Positions 32,950 to 42,809 are shown, counted from the first letter of the stretch. The stretch is DNA of 64,000 nucleotides from Dorea_A amylophila (GCF_025567265.1 NZ_JAOQJW010000009.1:62001-126000), one strand, 5' to 3'. The notes: generated by a model not told the origin, from the letters alone. Translations and numbers: made by a program.

Positions 32950-35316
32950 TTACTCCTGCTTTGTCTGCAACGCCTTTTCGTGAAGGTTGGTATTGAAAAG
33001 CGCATACAGCGGATTGGCTTCTTTTTCCATACGGTTATCAAATGGAATACAGGTATTTCCATACTTAATGATCCCCGTACCGGAAGGAGAATTATCTACA
33101 TATTTTAATTGTGCTTCTGGAATTCCTGCTGCAGTGGATAATTCCTGACTGTCTACATTGGACTGCTTTAACAGGGCAATAAACTCACTGTTTCCAAGCA
33201 TGGTCATGGCTGTATAGTTTTGCAGCATATCAACCAAATTTTGGGTGATTCCTGTGCATAGTCCCCCTTGCTTCCTCACTTTTTTCCAGAGGCTGAACAA
33301 AAATTTCGCACTATACTCCCGGTCAAGAACAGTATGGAACTCATCTATATAAAGCCAGGTTGCCCTTCCTTTCTTTGCGTTTTCTGCAATCCTGGCACTG
33401 ATATTTTCCAGCATGACCAGAGTGGAAATGGCTCCCAGCTCTTTCCCCAGGTCCCTGGTACCATAGACAATGAACCTTGCCTGTACATTCACATTGGTAT
33501 GGTTATTGAAAATATTTAAAGAGCCATTTACAAACAGCTCCAACGATAAAGCAATGTCCTTTGCCTCTTCTTCTGGCTGCTCCAACAATAACTCATAAAA
33601 TTCTGACATGGTAGGGATATGCTTTTCCCTTGCCTTTGCAATGTCGATATACAACTTTCGTACACAACGGTCTATAATGGATTTATGGCGACTGTTTAGA
33701 TTATCCCCGTAACACTGTTCACACAGCCCCAGCATAAATTCCCCTTTATCCCGGATATATCCCTGAGAATCGTTTAAATCCAGCGCCCAAACGTCCATCT
33801 CCAAAGGATTGATGTAATTCTTTGTATAGGTAGACAGGTTAATGATTGCTGCCTGGTTTCCCAGGGCTTCTGCAATATCAAAATATTCCAGTGTCGGGTC
33901 GATACAGATAATATCATCATCTGTTCCTAAGAACACCTGCAGCATTTCCGACTTACTGAAATAGGATTTTCCGGAGCCGGGAACACCGAATACCATTCCA
34001 TTTCCATTTGCCAGTTTTTTCCGGTTTCCAATGCAAAGGTTATGAGAAACCTGGTTAATGCCATAGCAGACGCCGGACTTTTCGTTTAATTCCTGTACAT
34101 TAAAGGGAAGAAGGGCTGCAATATCCCTGGTGAGCATGGTCCGCATTGTGCTGATCTGCCGGTTTCCCACTGGAAGTATGGTATTCATAGCTTCCCTCTG
34201 CTGATAATAGTGGGTTTCAATCTGGCACATGCGTCCATTGCCGATATTTTTAATGGTTTCGGTTACACTGTCTAACTCCTTCTTGTCCTCTGCCATGATC
34301 AAGAAATTAACCCCTGTATAAAACAGGTTCTGGTCATTTTCCCGCACGTCGTCCATAAGATTTACAATCTTCTCCTTCTGGACTTTCTTGATATGAGAAA
34401 TGTCACTGGAAAAGTCGTTATTTTTATTACGGACTCTCTGCTGCTTTAAAATATCATTTTCAATGCCCAGATATTTCTTCTGAAGAACCTTATTTGCCAG
34501 TTCTTTTGGTACTGGTACAATACAGATTGTAGTAATACTATGAACCGGAAGGCTGGTAATCTCATTTAAAAAGGTATCCGATAAAGAAGAAGGATATTTT
34601 TTAATGAATAATGCCCTGCATTTTTTCCGTTCCGTTTCAAAATAACCTGGGTAAAACTGCATATACCCTGGTGAAATATCATTTTTAGGATCACCGCCCT
34701 TTTTTAATGCCTGTCTGAAATCAAAGGAAAATTGTTCCTCTTCCCCTATACGGTAAAAATTGAAAAGTACCCGCAGCCGTTCTTCTGCATTTAATTCTTC
34801 AATGCAGGAGCCAAGTTCTCCAAAGTTCTGTTTTAAGGTCGCTTCAAAAGTGGCAAAAAATGCTTTTGCCTGTTCGTAGGATTTCCGTTCTACACATACA
34901 GTCAGCAGTTTTTCCTGTTCAATCCCCTGCCTTCCATCTACAATGCGCTTTTCAATAATCTGGTTATAACTTCCACGCAGCCAGTTAAAACCATCTCCTT
35001 TTTCCTGGAAAAGTACATGCTCCCGGAAATCCTGCATGTTTTTGTTCCGATTAAAAATGGTAATAAGAAAATATACATCAATGGCATTTACCGTCTTACA
35101 ATACTGCTTTAAGATTCGCATCTGTTCTTCTGCACCTGCGGTTACATAATTAATGTCCAAAAAACGGTATGTCCTGGAATATACCCCCTTCCCTACTTCA
35201 AAAATGCCATTTTCTGCAATTCTCCCAATCCCCATGACTTCCTGAAGATATTTCGGGGATTTTACTGCTTTATCTGCTTTTTTTAACTGGTCAAACTTAT
35301 CTGAAAAAATTGACAA
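32950..35316 (-). CDS. VirB4-like conjugation ATPase
   Basis: A 788-residue TraE/CagE/VirB4 ATPase that powers the type IV secretion channel. Walker A is FGVPGSGKSYFSKSEM (about residue 448), Walker B is WLYIDEFHTVLD (about residue 650), followed by TGITQNLVDML. The N-terminal 400 residues form the VirB4 accessory domain. Translation starts at TTG 35316, 10 nt after AAAGGAGG. The gene follows prgI, the usual VirB3-VirB4 order. Confidence 0.92.
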   Translation of the reverse strand: MSIFSDKFDQLKKADKAVKSPKYLQEVMGIGRIAENGIFEVGKGVYSRTYRFLDINYVTAGAEEQMRILKQYCKTVNAIDVYFLITIFNRNKNMQDFREHVLFQEKGDGFNWLRGSYNQIIEKRIVDGRQGIEQEKLLTVCVERKSYEQAKAFFATFEATLKQNFGELGSCIEELNAEERLRVLFNFYRIGEEEQFSFDFRQALKKGGDPKNDISPGYMQFYPGYFETERKKCRALFIKKYPSSLSDTFLNEITSLPVHSITTICIVPVPKELANKVLQKKYLGIENDILKQQRVRNKNNDFSSDISHIKKVQKEKIVNLMDDVRENDQNLFYTGVNFLIMAEDKKELDSVTETIKNIGNGRMCQIETHYYQQREAMNTILPVGNRQISTMRTMLTRDIAALLPFNVQELNEKSGVCYGINQVSHNLCIGNRKKLANGNGMVFGVPGSGKSYFSKSEMLQVFLGTDDDIICIDPTLEYFDIAEALGNQAAIINLSTYTKNYINPLEMDVWALDLNDSQGYIRDKGEFMLGLCEQCYGDNLNSRHKSIIDRCVRKLYIDIAKAREKHIPTMSEFYELLLEQPEEEAKDIALSLELFVNGSLNIFNNHTNVNVQARFIVYGTRDLGKELGAISTLVMLENISARIAENAKKGRATWLYIDEFHTVLDREYSAKFLFSLWKKVRKQGGLCTGITQNLVDMLQNYTAMTMLGNSEFIALLKQSNVDSQELSTAAGIPEAQLKYVDNSPSGTGIIKYGNTCIPFDNRMEKEANPLYALFNTNLHEKALQTKQE

Positions 35317-35446
35317 TCTCTAATTTCCTCCTTTCAGGCAGATGGGGCCACAAACACAGCAGCTTCCATCTGCCGCTACATGTCTGTGTATCCCTCTCCT
35401 GAAATGGAGAGCAGGCGCTATTTCACGCCTTGATTGAATATTCTGG
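35317..35446 (-). other. Structured gap between prgI and virB4 genes
   Basis: Two hairpins are visible: GCAGATGG with CCATCTGC (around 35340 and 35370) and CTCTCC-N6-GGAGAG (around 35395-35412). Neither has a U run. They lie just before the VirB4 ribosome binding site and could control channel gene ratios. No gene is supported here. Confidence 0.4.
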
Positions 35447-35947
35447 TCAACGGTACATCTTATACCACACCGCTGCTGCCGCACCAAGTACAATCATCAC
35501 TACCGTTACGATCCCCATACGGATTGCCTTCTTTTTCACCACGTTGACATCACCACCTTTCTTCTCTTTTTTCTGTTCCTTTTTCCTTTGCTGTACTTCC
35601 CGTTCTTCTTCCTGACGGGTTTCCATATAAATCTGTTTCAGTTCCTGCACCGATTCCGTAGAGCCATACACCAAAGGGCGGTTAAAAAAGGAAAAATAAA
35701 TCATCTTCCCTGCAAACTGCCAGAATGTCAGCCCATGATAGTTATAAAACCCAGTCAGTGCCAGAGGTACAACAAAAGGGGTTGCCACATAACAGCTCAA
35801 AGTAATCCCGATTTTTTCATACAAAAGCAGGACAATCCCAGTTCCTACGCCCAATGCCAACGCCGAAAACAAAAACTGTTTTGCTGTAAGCCCTAGAACC
35901 AGGGATTCTTTATAATGCTGCAGGTCCTCACTTAATTCAATCTCCAT
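35447..35947 (-). CDS. prgI: PrgI family (VirB3-like) membrane protein
   Basis: A 166-residue protein with the PrgI pattern: ELSEDLQHYKESLVLGLTAK at the N-terminus and two membrane segments (about 25-75), then YGSTESVQELKQIY. An unusual charged stretch (EEEREVQQRKKEQKKEKKGG) and a third membrane helix end it. It works with VirB4 in the mating channel. Confidence 0.87.
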   Translation of the reverse strand: MEIELSEDLQHYKESLVLGLTAKQFLFSALALGVGTGIVLLLYEKIGITLSCYVATPFVVPLALTGFYNYHGLTFWQFAGKMIYFSFFNRPLVYGSTESVQELKQIYMETRQEEEREVQQRKKEQKKEKKGGDVNVVKKKAIRMGIVTVVMIVLGAAAAVWYKMYR

Positions 35948-35970
35948 ACATAACCTCCTGTCTCTGTTTT

Positions 35971-36783
35971 TTATCTACTCTGTCTTCGCTCTTCCTGCAT
36001 GGTTTTCTGTAATCCATGCTGATTGCAAAAGGCGGCAACCCCAGCCTGGTCAAACTTACGCAGTTCCTCCAGATGAAATTTCACCACCGCATACTGCCCC
36101 ATACCGGATTGTGCTTTCCAGGGAAGCAGTGTTCCCAATCCATGCTCCTGAATAAACTGGATATTTTCCTTACTAAAATCACCGCTGATACAGGCAGTTC
36201 CAGGCTCCAGGCAATATCCGGGAAGGTTTACGGTCAAATCTGAAAACGGTTCCCACATCCCATCTTCCCGGCTATACAGCTCCACATAAAGGTTTTGGTT
36301 CATTGCATAATAATCTACCCGCAATGCCAGTTCTTCGGTTCCATACGCCCATTGAAAATCCGCTGTTTTGATTTCCTTTTGAAATTCTGGATTCTTTACT
36401 TCTCCCCGTTCCTGGTATGCCTGCTCATAGGCTGCATATCCCTCCGGGTCCAATTTCTTTAAAGTTTCTTCCTGAAATTCAAACAGTGGATATTCCATAC
36501 AGCCAGAACAGCAGATTTCTTCTTTTAACTGTCCAATCGCGTTTTTTTTGATAAATTCTACTATCTGCTCCAGATCATAGCCTGGGAGCAAAAAGGTCTG
36601 GTTCTTTTCCAGCGGAATTCCCATATCTGTGGTCAATTCAAAAAGTTTCCATATCTCTTCCTCTTTTTCCGTAAACACACAAACTTTGATGTTTTTATCA
36701 GCCGGATAAGTTGCAACTTCCAGCCAGACCTCATAGATCTCCCCATTGCCAAAATCCAGGCTGAGTTTTTCTTCCTGTTCCAT
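35971..36783 (-). CDS. DUF4313-like protein, two repeats
   Basis: A 270-residue acidic protein. The C-terminal half (ALRVDYYAMNQNLYVELYSR, DLTVNLPGYCLEPGTACISG) fits DUF4313 of Tn1549-like elements. The N-terminal half has the same order of strands in diverged form (YEVWLEVATYPADKNIKVCV, TTDMGIPLEKNQTFLLPGYD), so it appears to be an internal duplication. No catalytic residues. Function unknown. Confidence 0.65.
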   Translation of the reverse strand: MEQEEKLSLDFGNGEIYEVWLEVATYPADKNIKVCVFTEKEEEIWKLFELTTDMGIPLEKNQTFLLPGYDLEQIVEFIKKNAIGQLKEEICCSGCMEYPLFEFQEETLKKLDPEGYAAYEQAYQERGEVKNPEFQKEIKTADFQWAYGTEELALRVDYYAMNQNLYVELYSREDGMWEPFSDLTVNLPGYCLEPGTACISGDFSKENIQFIQEHGLGTLLPWKAQSGMGQYAVVKFHLEELRKFDQAGVAAFCNQHGLQKTMQEERRQSR

Positions 36784-36800
36784 TTACATATCCTCCTTTC

Positions 36801-37745
36801 CTACCGACTCCTGCTCTTTGCAGACAGAAGCCTTTCTTTTCCCTTTTCAAAATATTCTTCATTAATTTCAATGCAGATTGCATTCCGTTCACTGGAAAGT
36901 GCTGCTTCCCCCAGGGAAAACGAACCTGCAAACTGATCCAGTACCCACTCCTTTTCTTCTGTTACAAATCCAAGGATCTGCTGCAAAAGTTGCACTGGTT
37001 TTTCTGCCTGATGAATACGGGAGTTTTTCCCTGGCGGTTCAATGTCAAAGACCGTTGGAAGCATTCCCCTGGCGCCTGACATATAGTGGGATATTCCTGG
37101 CTCCGCCTTATCCTTTTTCGCATCTGGGCGTAAATTCCTGGCTTTTCCTTTCGTAAAAAATGCAATCTCTTCCGTATTTTTAGATTTTCTTCCCGTATTG
37201 GCAACGAAATCTCCTTTTTTCCAGGCGACTTTTGCATAATATTCAAGCCCTGCTTCTTTCGCCATTTTTTTCATCTGATAGAGGTATTCATAATTTTCCC
37301 CATTTTCTTCCGGCATGAACTCTACCAGAAAACACCCTTTTTTCAACACCCGGTATTTTTCATCAAAGTCTTCCTGCGTATATTGAAAACATTCATAGGC
37401 CGCAAAATCCCGATTTCCCCCTTTCAGGCTTTTTTTCAGGTCATAAGCATGATCTGTAATAATGGCATCTATACTGTTATCTTTTAAAAAGCTCAAATCC
37501 CTGCCATTCCCCTGAACCATCATACAAGTTACCTCTTCTCCGTCCTGTTCTTTGGTAACCGTATAGACTCCTTTGGCTATCCTGGAAAAAAGCCCCTTTT
37601 CTATTCCCTCATAAATTCTTGCCCGGATACTGGGTTCTTTTACCTCTTTTACCTGTTCTACACAAGCCACTGCTTCTTTAAGGCTGAAGCATTCTGCGTC
37701 CTGAAAATATTCAAATAGTGTCATCTGTATCCCTTTTTCCTGCAC
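36801..37745 (-). CDS. Degenerate N6/N4 DNA methyltransferase with winged-helix N-terminus
   Basis: A 314-residue protein. The N-terminal 65 residues look like an AbiEi-type winged helix (ARIYEGIEKGLFSRIAKGVY). The rest has the beta-class methylase order: motif IV DAIITDHAYDL, then motif I LDQFAGSFSLGEAA and EINEEYF. Active enzymes carry DPPY and DPFxGSGT, so two key motifs are altered here (DHAY, DQFAGSFS). It may be a DNA-binding protein without methylase activity, or have relaxed catalysis. GTG 37745 lies 8 nt after GGAGG. Confidence 0.7.
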   Translation of the reverse strand: MQEKGIQMTLFEYFQDAECFSLKEAVACVEQVKEVKEPSIRARIYEGIEKGLFSRIAKGVYTVTKEQDGEEVTCMMVQGNGRDLSFLKDNSIDAIITDHAYDLKKSLKGGNRDFAAYECFQYTQEDFDEKYRVLKKGCFLVEFMPEENGENYEYLYQMKKMAKEAGLEYYAKVAWKKGDFVANTGRKSKNTEEIAFFTKGKARNLRPDAKKDKAEPGISHYMSGARGMLPTVFDIEPPGKNSRIHQAEKPVQLLQQILGFVTEEKEWVLDQFAGSFSLGEAALSSERNAICIEINEEYFEKGKERLLSAKSRSR

Positions 37746-37757
37746 AATCCTTTCCTC

Positions 37758-38597
37758 CTACAATCCCAGTGCCCTGGAAGTCAGGTTCTGCGCTCCTTTT
37801 ACAGTGCCTACCGTCAGCGCAACCGTAAAGGTCATTTCCCCCAAATAAATCAGGGTTTTGGCCCAGTCCTCATAATCTCCGGTAAAGGTCGGAAGTCCGG
37901 AGGAAATAAACTGGTTACACAAAAGGATTGCCAGTGCCATTGTGACTGCCTCAAAAACGACACTGATAAAATATTTCATATAGGCTACAAAGGTATTGCT
38001 AAGCCCCCGGTTTCCAGCCAGGGTACTGCTGGCAATCGCCCCAAAAGGTACAATTACCATAATTTTCAAAAAGCGGAAATAAACATTGTACAGCAGGAAG
38101 AACCCACAGATAATAACGATTAAAGATAGGAAAACAGCAAGTATCAGGAACACGATACTGGTTCCAAATCCTAAATCTTTGATCACTTCTGCCTGCGCCG
38201 GGTCAATGGATAACTCCACACTCTGGTTTTGTCCCAAATGCCCCACCAGGTTTCCACAGGAAGTAAACAGGGCTTTCATAATGGTAATGTTATAAGATAC
38301 CAGCCACTGTGCAATGGCAACCCGGATAAACATACGGAGGATTGCTTCAAACCGGATTTCTTCCCGGATATCTACCGACTCTGCACAAAACCCAATGACG
38401 AAAAAAAGGACTACCAGGGCAGAGCCTATCCCAACAAAAAGGGGTTCAATCCCTTCAATGATCCCCCAGGGCCCGCCCCCTTTGAACCCGGTAGGGGACT
38501 GTCCTAAAAGTTCAAATACGAGGCTGACCTGATTATTCCAAAATCCAAACACGATTTCCAAAAGTGCAAGGATCGCCTCTCCTAAATTAAACATCAC
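37758..38597 (-). CDS. VirB6/TrbL-like conjugation membrane protein
   Basis: A 279-residue protein with about six membrane segments and the conserved C-terminal TLIYLGEMTFTVALTVGTVK of the CD0411/TrbL family. It forms part of the inner membrane channel. It lies between the Maff2 protein and the methylase-like gene, the normal position in this element class. Confidence 0.85.
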   Translation of the reverse strand: MMFNLGEAILALLEIVFGFWNNQVSLVFELLGQSPTGFKGGGPWGIIEGIEPLFVGIGSALVVLFFVIGFCAESVDIREEIRFEAILRMFIRVAIAQWLVSYNITIMKALFTSCGNLVGHLGQNQSVELSIDPAQAEVIKDLGFGTSIVFLILAVFLSLIVIICGFFLLYNVYFRFLKIMVIVPFGAIASSTLAGNRGLSNTFVAYMKYFISVVFEAVTMALAILLCNQFISSGLPTFTGDYEDWAKTLIYLGEMTFTVALTVGTVKGAQNLTSRALGL

Positions 38598-38641
38598 TTC
38601 ACCTCTCTTCTTATCTGTTTATCTCAAAAAGAAGAACGGTT

Positions 38642-38980
38642 TTAGCTGATTCCCAGGAAAGTAAGAACGGAGGAAATAGCTGCCATAATAAGCCCTGCAA
38701 CAATTCCTTTAATGGCACTGTTCATAGAAGAACTGTCCTGCTGCTGGTAAGCCTGTGCAAATTCCATCACGTTTTTTGCCAGGATAATCACACCCACCGC
38801 ACCGATAATACTGATCACCAGTGTCTTTAAATTCATAAGCGGCTGTGTTACGTCACTTACCCCGGAAGCCATGACAGTCTGGGGGAACAGGGAAACAGTG
38901 GCAGCGCTTACTGCCAGGACTCCCAGTAGAGATTTTTTCAAGCGGTTCTGTTTCTTTCTGATAACCTCTTTGATTTTCAT
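38642..38980 (-). CDS. Maff2 family (VirB2-like) membrane protein
   Basis: A 112-residue protein with a basic N-terminus, a signal-type helix ending at VMASG, and two further hydrophobic helices (LKTLVISIIGAVGVIILAKN; AIKGIVAGLIMAAISSVLTF). This matches the Maff2 family, thought to be the pilin/VirB2-like component in Gram-positive conjugation. It sits between VirD4 and VirB6-like genes. Confidence 0.85.
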   Translation of the reverse strand: MKIKEVIRKKQNRLKKSLLGVLAVSAATVSLFPQTVMASGVSDVTQPLMNLKTLVISIIGAVGVIILAKNVMEFAQAYQQQDSSSMNSAIKGIVAGLIMAAISSVLTFLGIS

Positions 38981-39004
38981 ATCTTTTTACTCCTTTTCAT
39001 GTGA

Positions 39005-39085
39005 TTGATACCGCATTACGCAAAAAGACAGATTTTTAAAAACCTGCCCTGCGTAATGCAAAAACTACAGGTTTCCAAAAATCTG
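39005..39085 (-). other. Nested inverted repeats between virD4-like and Maff2 genes
   Basis: GCATTACGCA (39012-39021) pairs with TGCGTAATGC (near 39050). Between them CAGATTTTTAAAAACCTG is itself near-palindromic and is echoed just outside by CAGGTTTCCAAAAATCTG. U runs on the minus strand are short. It could be an attenuator that sets the amount of the pilin-like Maff2 transcript. Confidence 0.5.
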
Positions 39086-39091
39086 CCTTCT

Positions 39092-41173
39092 TTAATCCGA
39101 GGCTGTTTCTTTTGTAAATTTTTTACGGATTTCCTTCATCTTTTCAGCACTGTTTTTTGTATCTGCCATTTGAAGGATTTTATCATACGAAATTCCAGCA
39201 CCAATGGCAAGCATGATTTCTCCCAACTGTTCCTCATTATAAACATGGCTTTCCAATAATTCAGAAAGTTTTTCTTCCTCTGTCTGTACCGGTTTTTCCG
39301 TTTTCTTCGGCGGCCTCACCTCCTCTACCGTTCTCTTCTTCTGGTTCTCTTTCAGCTCTTCCTCCGAAAAAATCTTCTTAGGAATAGGCTCATAAGAAAA
39401 AATTTCATCAAAAGACAGTTCCACAATCTGAACATCTTCTCCCTGTTCCTTTTTCTTCTTATAATAATCCAGGGATTCTTCACTTAAAATCTGTACCGCC
39501 TGTTTTTGGGCAGCCATTCTGTCATGGATATAAGGCGCACCCCCGCCATCTTCTGTTTCCGAAAATCTGGAGTGTGCAAAAGTATTGTATTTCTTATCAA
39601 TAATAGGATCACAACCCCTGATTAACAAAATACACTCTGAGTTATCCAGCTTTCGGGTTTCGTCCGGTGTCAAAAGCTCACGCCCCAGCACATCATAATT
39701 CCGGGAACTGCTCCCTTGCCGGCCTTTGGTTTCCCCACTGCTTTTTTTATCAATGGTTCCTTTTCCCAGGGACTCACTGATATACTTATGCGTGGACTGT
39801 TCATTCCCACCAAGATATACCAGGGAATCACAATTACCCGGTATGGTTTCCCAGGTTTTCTCAAACAAAGCCTTGATCTGGGCAAGGTTTTGGATAAAAA
39901 TGGTACAGGAAATATTTCTGGAACGCATGGTACTAAGTAGGCTGCAGTAGTCATCTGGCAATGGCACGTTGGCAAATTCGTCCAGCATAAAATTCACGTT
40001 AATGGGAAGTTTTCCATTGTAATGGAAGTCTGCCTGGTAATACAATTCCTGGAAAATCTGGGAATAAAGCATACCAATTAAAAAGGCATAACTCTTATCC
40101 GAATCCGGCGTCACACAAAAAAGTGCGGTCTTCCGGTTTCTGTCCCCATCAACACCAATCCCAATCTCCTCAATCTCCATTTCATCATGATCCAGAATCC
40201 GCAAAATTTGTGGGTTCTGTAACAATCCCAGCCTTGCATTTGCGGAAATGATGATACTCCTTACCGTATCTCCTGCACCCCGTACCACTTTATTATACTG
40301 GATTAAAGCAGGGTGGTTGCTTCCCTTTTTTCTCTCCAGTCTGCGGAAACGCCGGTCTAAATCAGAAGGGGAACCGTCTGCATGGACTTCCGCCTCATTC
40401 AAAAGCTGCAAAACCATACGGAAATTCCTTTTCTCCATTTCACACTCCTGCCACACATAAAGAAAAATAGCCTGCAAGTACAAAGACTCGGCTTTCTCCC
40501 AGAATGGATCACTGGGCTGTGCGTTTTTCGGTGTGGTATTATTGATCAAGTTAGTAACCAGTTTTACAATATCTGTTTCAGAGCGGATATAGCGGAATGG
40601 ATTATATCCGTTAGACTGCTCCATTTCCACCAGGTTCAGCACCCGTATCCGGTATCCATGCGCTTTCAGCATACCTCCGCAGCATCTTAAAATCTCCCCT
40701 TTGGGATCTGTAATGATCTGGGAAGCCCTGCTTAACTGAAGGAGATTGGGTTTCACCATGAACAAGGTTTTTCCAGCGCCGCTTCCTCCGATTACCAGGA
40801 CATTTAGGTTTCTCCTAGTCTTTCTGGTATTCATGGACAGCCTGACATTCTGGGATAAGATCAGGTTATTGTGTTCATCTTTATCCGCAAACTGCTTTGC
40901 CACCTTTTTCGGATCTGCAAAAACAGCGGTACCAAATTCCTGACCCGGCATATAGTTTTTCCGGCTGGTGACATACATGACCATACCGATCACATATACA
41001 AAAATCCCCAGAATGATTGCTTTTAAGGAAGTTTCGTTCCAATAATTGGCAAACGGGGCTGCCATCACCTGATCCAGACGGTTTAAAAAATAGTTGATAT
41101 CCTTTCCAGGCTGATAACACACGTTCAAGAGATAACCTCCATAGCCGGAAGCTACGCCTCCAATGAAATACAT
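39092..41173 (-). CDS. VirD4-like type IV coupling protein
   Basis: A 693-residue TraG/VirD4 protein that links the relaxase-DNA complex to the channel. It has an N-terminal membrane helix (AIILGIFVYVIGMVMYVTSR), Walker A GGSGAGKTLFMVKPN (about residue 130), Walker B region NFMLDEFANVPLP and a Lys/Glu-rich C-tail. ATG 41173 lacks a close ribosome binding site. AAAGGAGG ends the upstream pcfB gene, and the open frame begins right after that stop codon with only non-ATG codons, so the true start may be a non-canonical codon about 30-45 nt upstream. Confidence 0.9.
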   Translation of the reverse strand: MYFIGGVASGYGGYLLNVCYQPGKDINYFLNRLDQVMAAPFANYWNETSLKAIILGIFVYVIGMVMYVTSRKNYMPGQEFGTAVFADPKKVAKQFADKDEHNNLILSQNVRLSMNTRKTRRNLNVLVIGGSGAGKTLFMVKPNLLQLSRASQIITDPKGEILRCCGGMLKAHGYRIRVLNLVEMEQSNGYNPFRYIRSETDIVKLVTNLINNTTPKNAQPSDPFWEKAESLYLQAIFLYVWQECEMEKRNFRMVLQLLNEAEVHADGSPSDLDRRFRRLERKKGSNHPALIQYNKVVRGAGDTVRSIIISANARLGLLQNPQILRILDHDEMEIEEIGIGVDGDRNRKTALFCVTPDSDKSYAFLIGMLYSQIFQELYYQADFHYNGKLPINVNFMLDEFANVPLPDDYCSLLSTMRSRNISCTIFIQNLAQIKALFEKTWETIPGNCDSLVYLGGNEQSTHKYISESLGKGTIDKKSSGETKGRQGSSSRNYDVLGRELLTPDETRKLDNSECILLIRGCDPIIDKKYNTFAHSRFSETEDGGGAPYIHDRMAAQKQAVQILSEESLDYYKKKKEQGEDVQIVELSFDEIFSYEPIPKKIFSEEELKENQKKRTVEEVRPPKKTEKPVQTEEEKLSELLESHVYNEEQLGEIMLAIGAGISYDKILQMADTKNSAEKMKEIRKKFTKETASD

Positions 41174-41215
41174 ACCCCAGGACTGTTTCTTCTTTTTCTG
41201 AATTGCTCCGGTTCT

Positions 41216-42379
41216 CTACCTCCTTTGCCCCTGTATGCTTCTTCTCCCTGCTTCCAGGTTCTGTTGTGTCTTCCTGTAATTATGTTCCCTTCTTCTGCGT
41301 ATCTTTTCCTGCTCCTGTCTGGCACGTTCCCTGCGTACCGGATCATAGCTTTCCCTATATAAATCTTCCCCCGAAGTTTTTCTAAGAAAACGGTCCTCCA
41401 GGTCTAAAATTGCATACTCCTTCTTCTTTTCCAATCCTGCAAAAATAGTCTTATGGTCATTAATCCAGCTAATTTCCGATTTGTCCAGCCAGATAAATTC
41501 ATTCTTACGGTACGGAATCCTGGTTTTGATATGATGCTCTGTTTCTTCATATACCAGCTTCTGGTCTATGGTAATGGCATTCACACCTGGATTGTTCCGC
41601 TTTTCCTTTTGGATACGCTGAATGACCTGCATCTTTTCTTCTGTTTCCTGGCTGTTTCCAGTGCTGCGTCTTTGGGCTTCCTCTTCCCCAAACAACTGTT
41701 TCCACTGCTGGGAATCTACCAATTCTTCGATCTGTTCCGGTGTCCTGGTCAGTGTCACCGTACCTTCCTTCCCTTTCTCCAAAATCCCCTGTTCTTCCAT
41801 GTAGCAGATAATCGGCCAGATCTGAAGCCAGGTCATATTCAGACGGGAACGGACATCACTGATCTTCTCCACCTGGTTTTTCGCCAGTTCCCGCGCAACC
41901 AGTTCACACTCCTTCGGCTCCGGCAGGACAGGCTTTTTTACTTCTTCTACCAACTGCTCTACCTTATCCGGCTCTGCATTTTCATAGTATTCATCTAACG
42001 TCCCAATATTGGAATGTTCAATTTTTGCCATCATGGACTGAATACGGGGCGCTGCCTGGGAATGGAACAAAATTTCACTCATACCGTCCTTCTCATTCAA
42101 ATCCGGCAAAATGGAATATAAAATCCCATACTTATTTGCCAGGGCTTTTACCCGTTCCAGGTCTTTTGTTTCAAAACGGAAAACCTGCAAATCGCCTCCC
42201 ATTTTCAGGAGCTTTTGTACAGAAGTTTTCCCTGACAATTTTTCCTGGTCCAGAACTTTTTTAAATACCGCACAAATATCTTTTACAAACTGCCAGCCTG
42301 TATTTCCCATTTTCAGAATGATTTCTGCGCCTTCAAAGGAAACTTTAATGATTTGCGCCGCATCTTGTATTTCACTCAT
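41216..42379 (-). CDS. PcfB family conjugation protein
   Basis: A 387-residue protein. The N-terminal 170 residues follow the PcfB/DUF3801 pattern (VSFEGAEIILKMGNTGWQFV, DLQVFRFETKDLERVKALAN, YGILYSILPDLNEKDG). PcfB is a relaxosome-associated partner of the coupling protein. A winged-helix-like segment (SRLNMTWLQIWPIICYMEEQ) and a long basic C-terminus extend it beyond the usual length. Confidence 0.82.
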   Translation of the reverse strand: MSEIQDAAQIIKVSFEGAEIILKMGNTGWQFVKDICAVFKKVLDQEKLSGKTSVQKLLKMGGDLQVFRFETKDLERVKALANKYGILYSILPDLNEKDGMSEILFHSQAAPRIQSMMAKIEHSNIGTLDEYYENAEPDKVEQLVEEVKKPVLPEPKECELVARELAKNQVEKISDVRSRLNMTWLQIWPIICYMEEQGILEKGKEGTVTLTRTPEQIEELVDSQQWKQLFGEEEAQRRSTGNSQETEEKMQVIQRIQKEKRNNPGVNAITIDQKLVYEETEHHIKTRIPYRKNEFIWLDKSEISWINDHKTIFAGLEKKKEYAILDLEDRFLRKTSGEDLYRESYDPVRRERARQEQEKIRRRREHNYRKTQQNLEAGRRSIQGQRR

Positions 42380-42389
42380 GCTCTCCCTC

Positions 42390-42809
42390 CTATCCCATTG
42401 CCCTGTCTTTTTTTGCTAAAACAGCCGCCTTTGTTTTTCCTTCTGCAAGCATGGCTTCCAGGTCATACTGGATATTTTCCTGTTTTAAGAGAGCCTCCAG
42501 CATGTGGTTTGCTTTTTCCTTTTCATAGGTCATATACTGAAGCTGAAAAATATAATTCTCAATCTGCAAAATATTTTCCGGAACCTGAGAAAACGGTTCA
42601 AGGTAATGATAAAGAATACGCTCTTTTTCTTCCTTTCCTGCATGAGGCGCCTGTAACTGCAAAATAATTTTTTCTACCTCTTCCATAGACTCCTTATGAA
42701 AAGCAATACGGTACAAATCCTGTTTCTGCTCCCTAGTAAGAAAGGGCTGTTCCTTTTCGGCAGCTTCCAAAAGGGAAAATATTTTTACCACATGTTCAAG
42801 TTCTGCCAT
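42390..42809 (-). CDS. Unknown helical protein of the mobilisation cluster
   Basis: A 139-residue helical, charged protein (VVKIFSLLEAAEKEQPFLTR, EEVEKIILQLQAPHAGKEEK). No family recognised. It lies between the coiled-coil protein and pcfB with gaps of 0 and 10 nt, so it is clearly in the mobilisation operon. Confidence 0.6.
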   Translation of the reverse strand: MAELEHVVKIFSLLEAAEKEQPFLTREQKQDLYRIAFHKESMEEVEKIILQLQAPHAGKEEKERILYHYLEPFSQVPENILQIENYIFQLQYMTYEKEKANHMLEALLKQENIQYDLEAMLAEGKTKAAVLAKKDRAMG

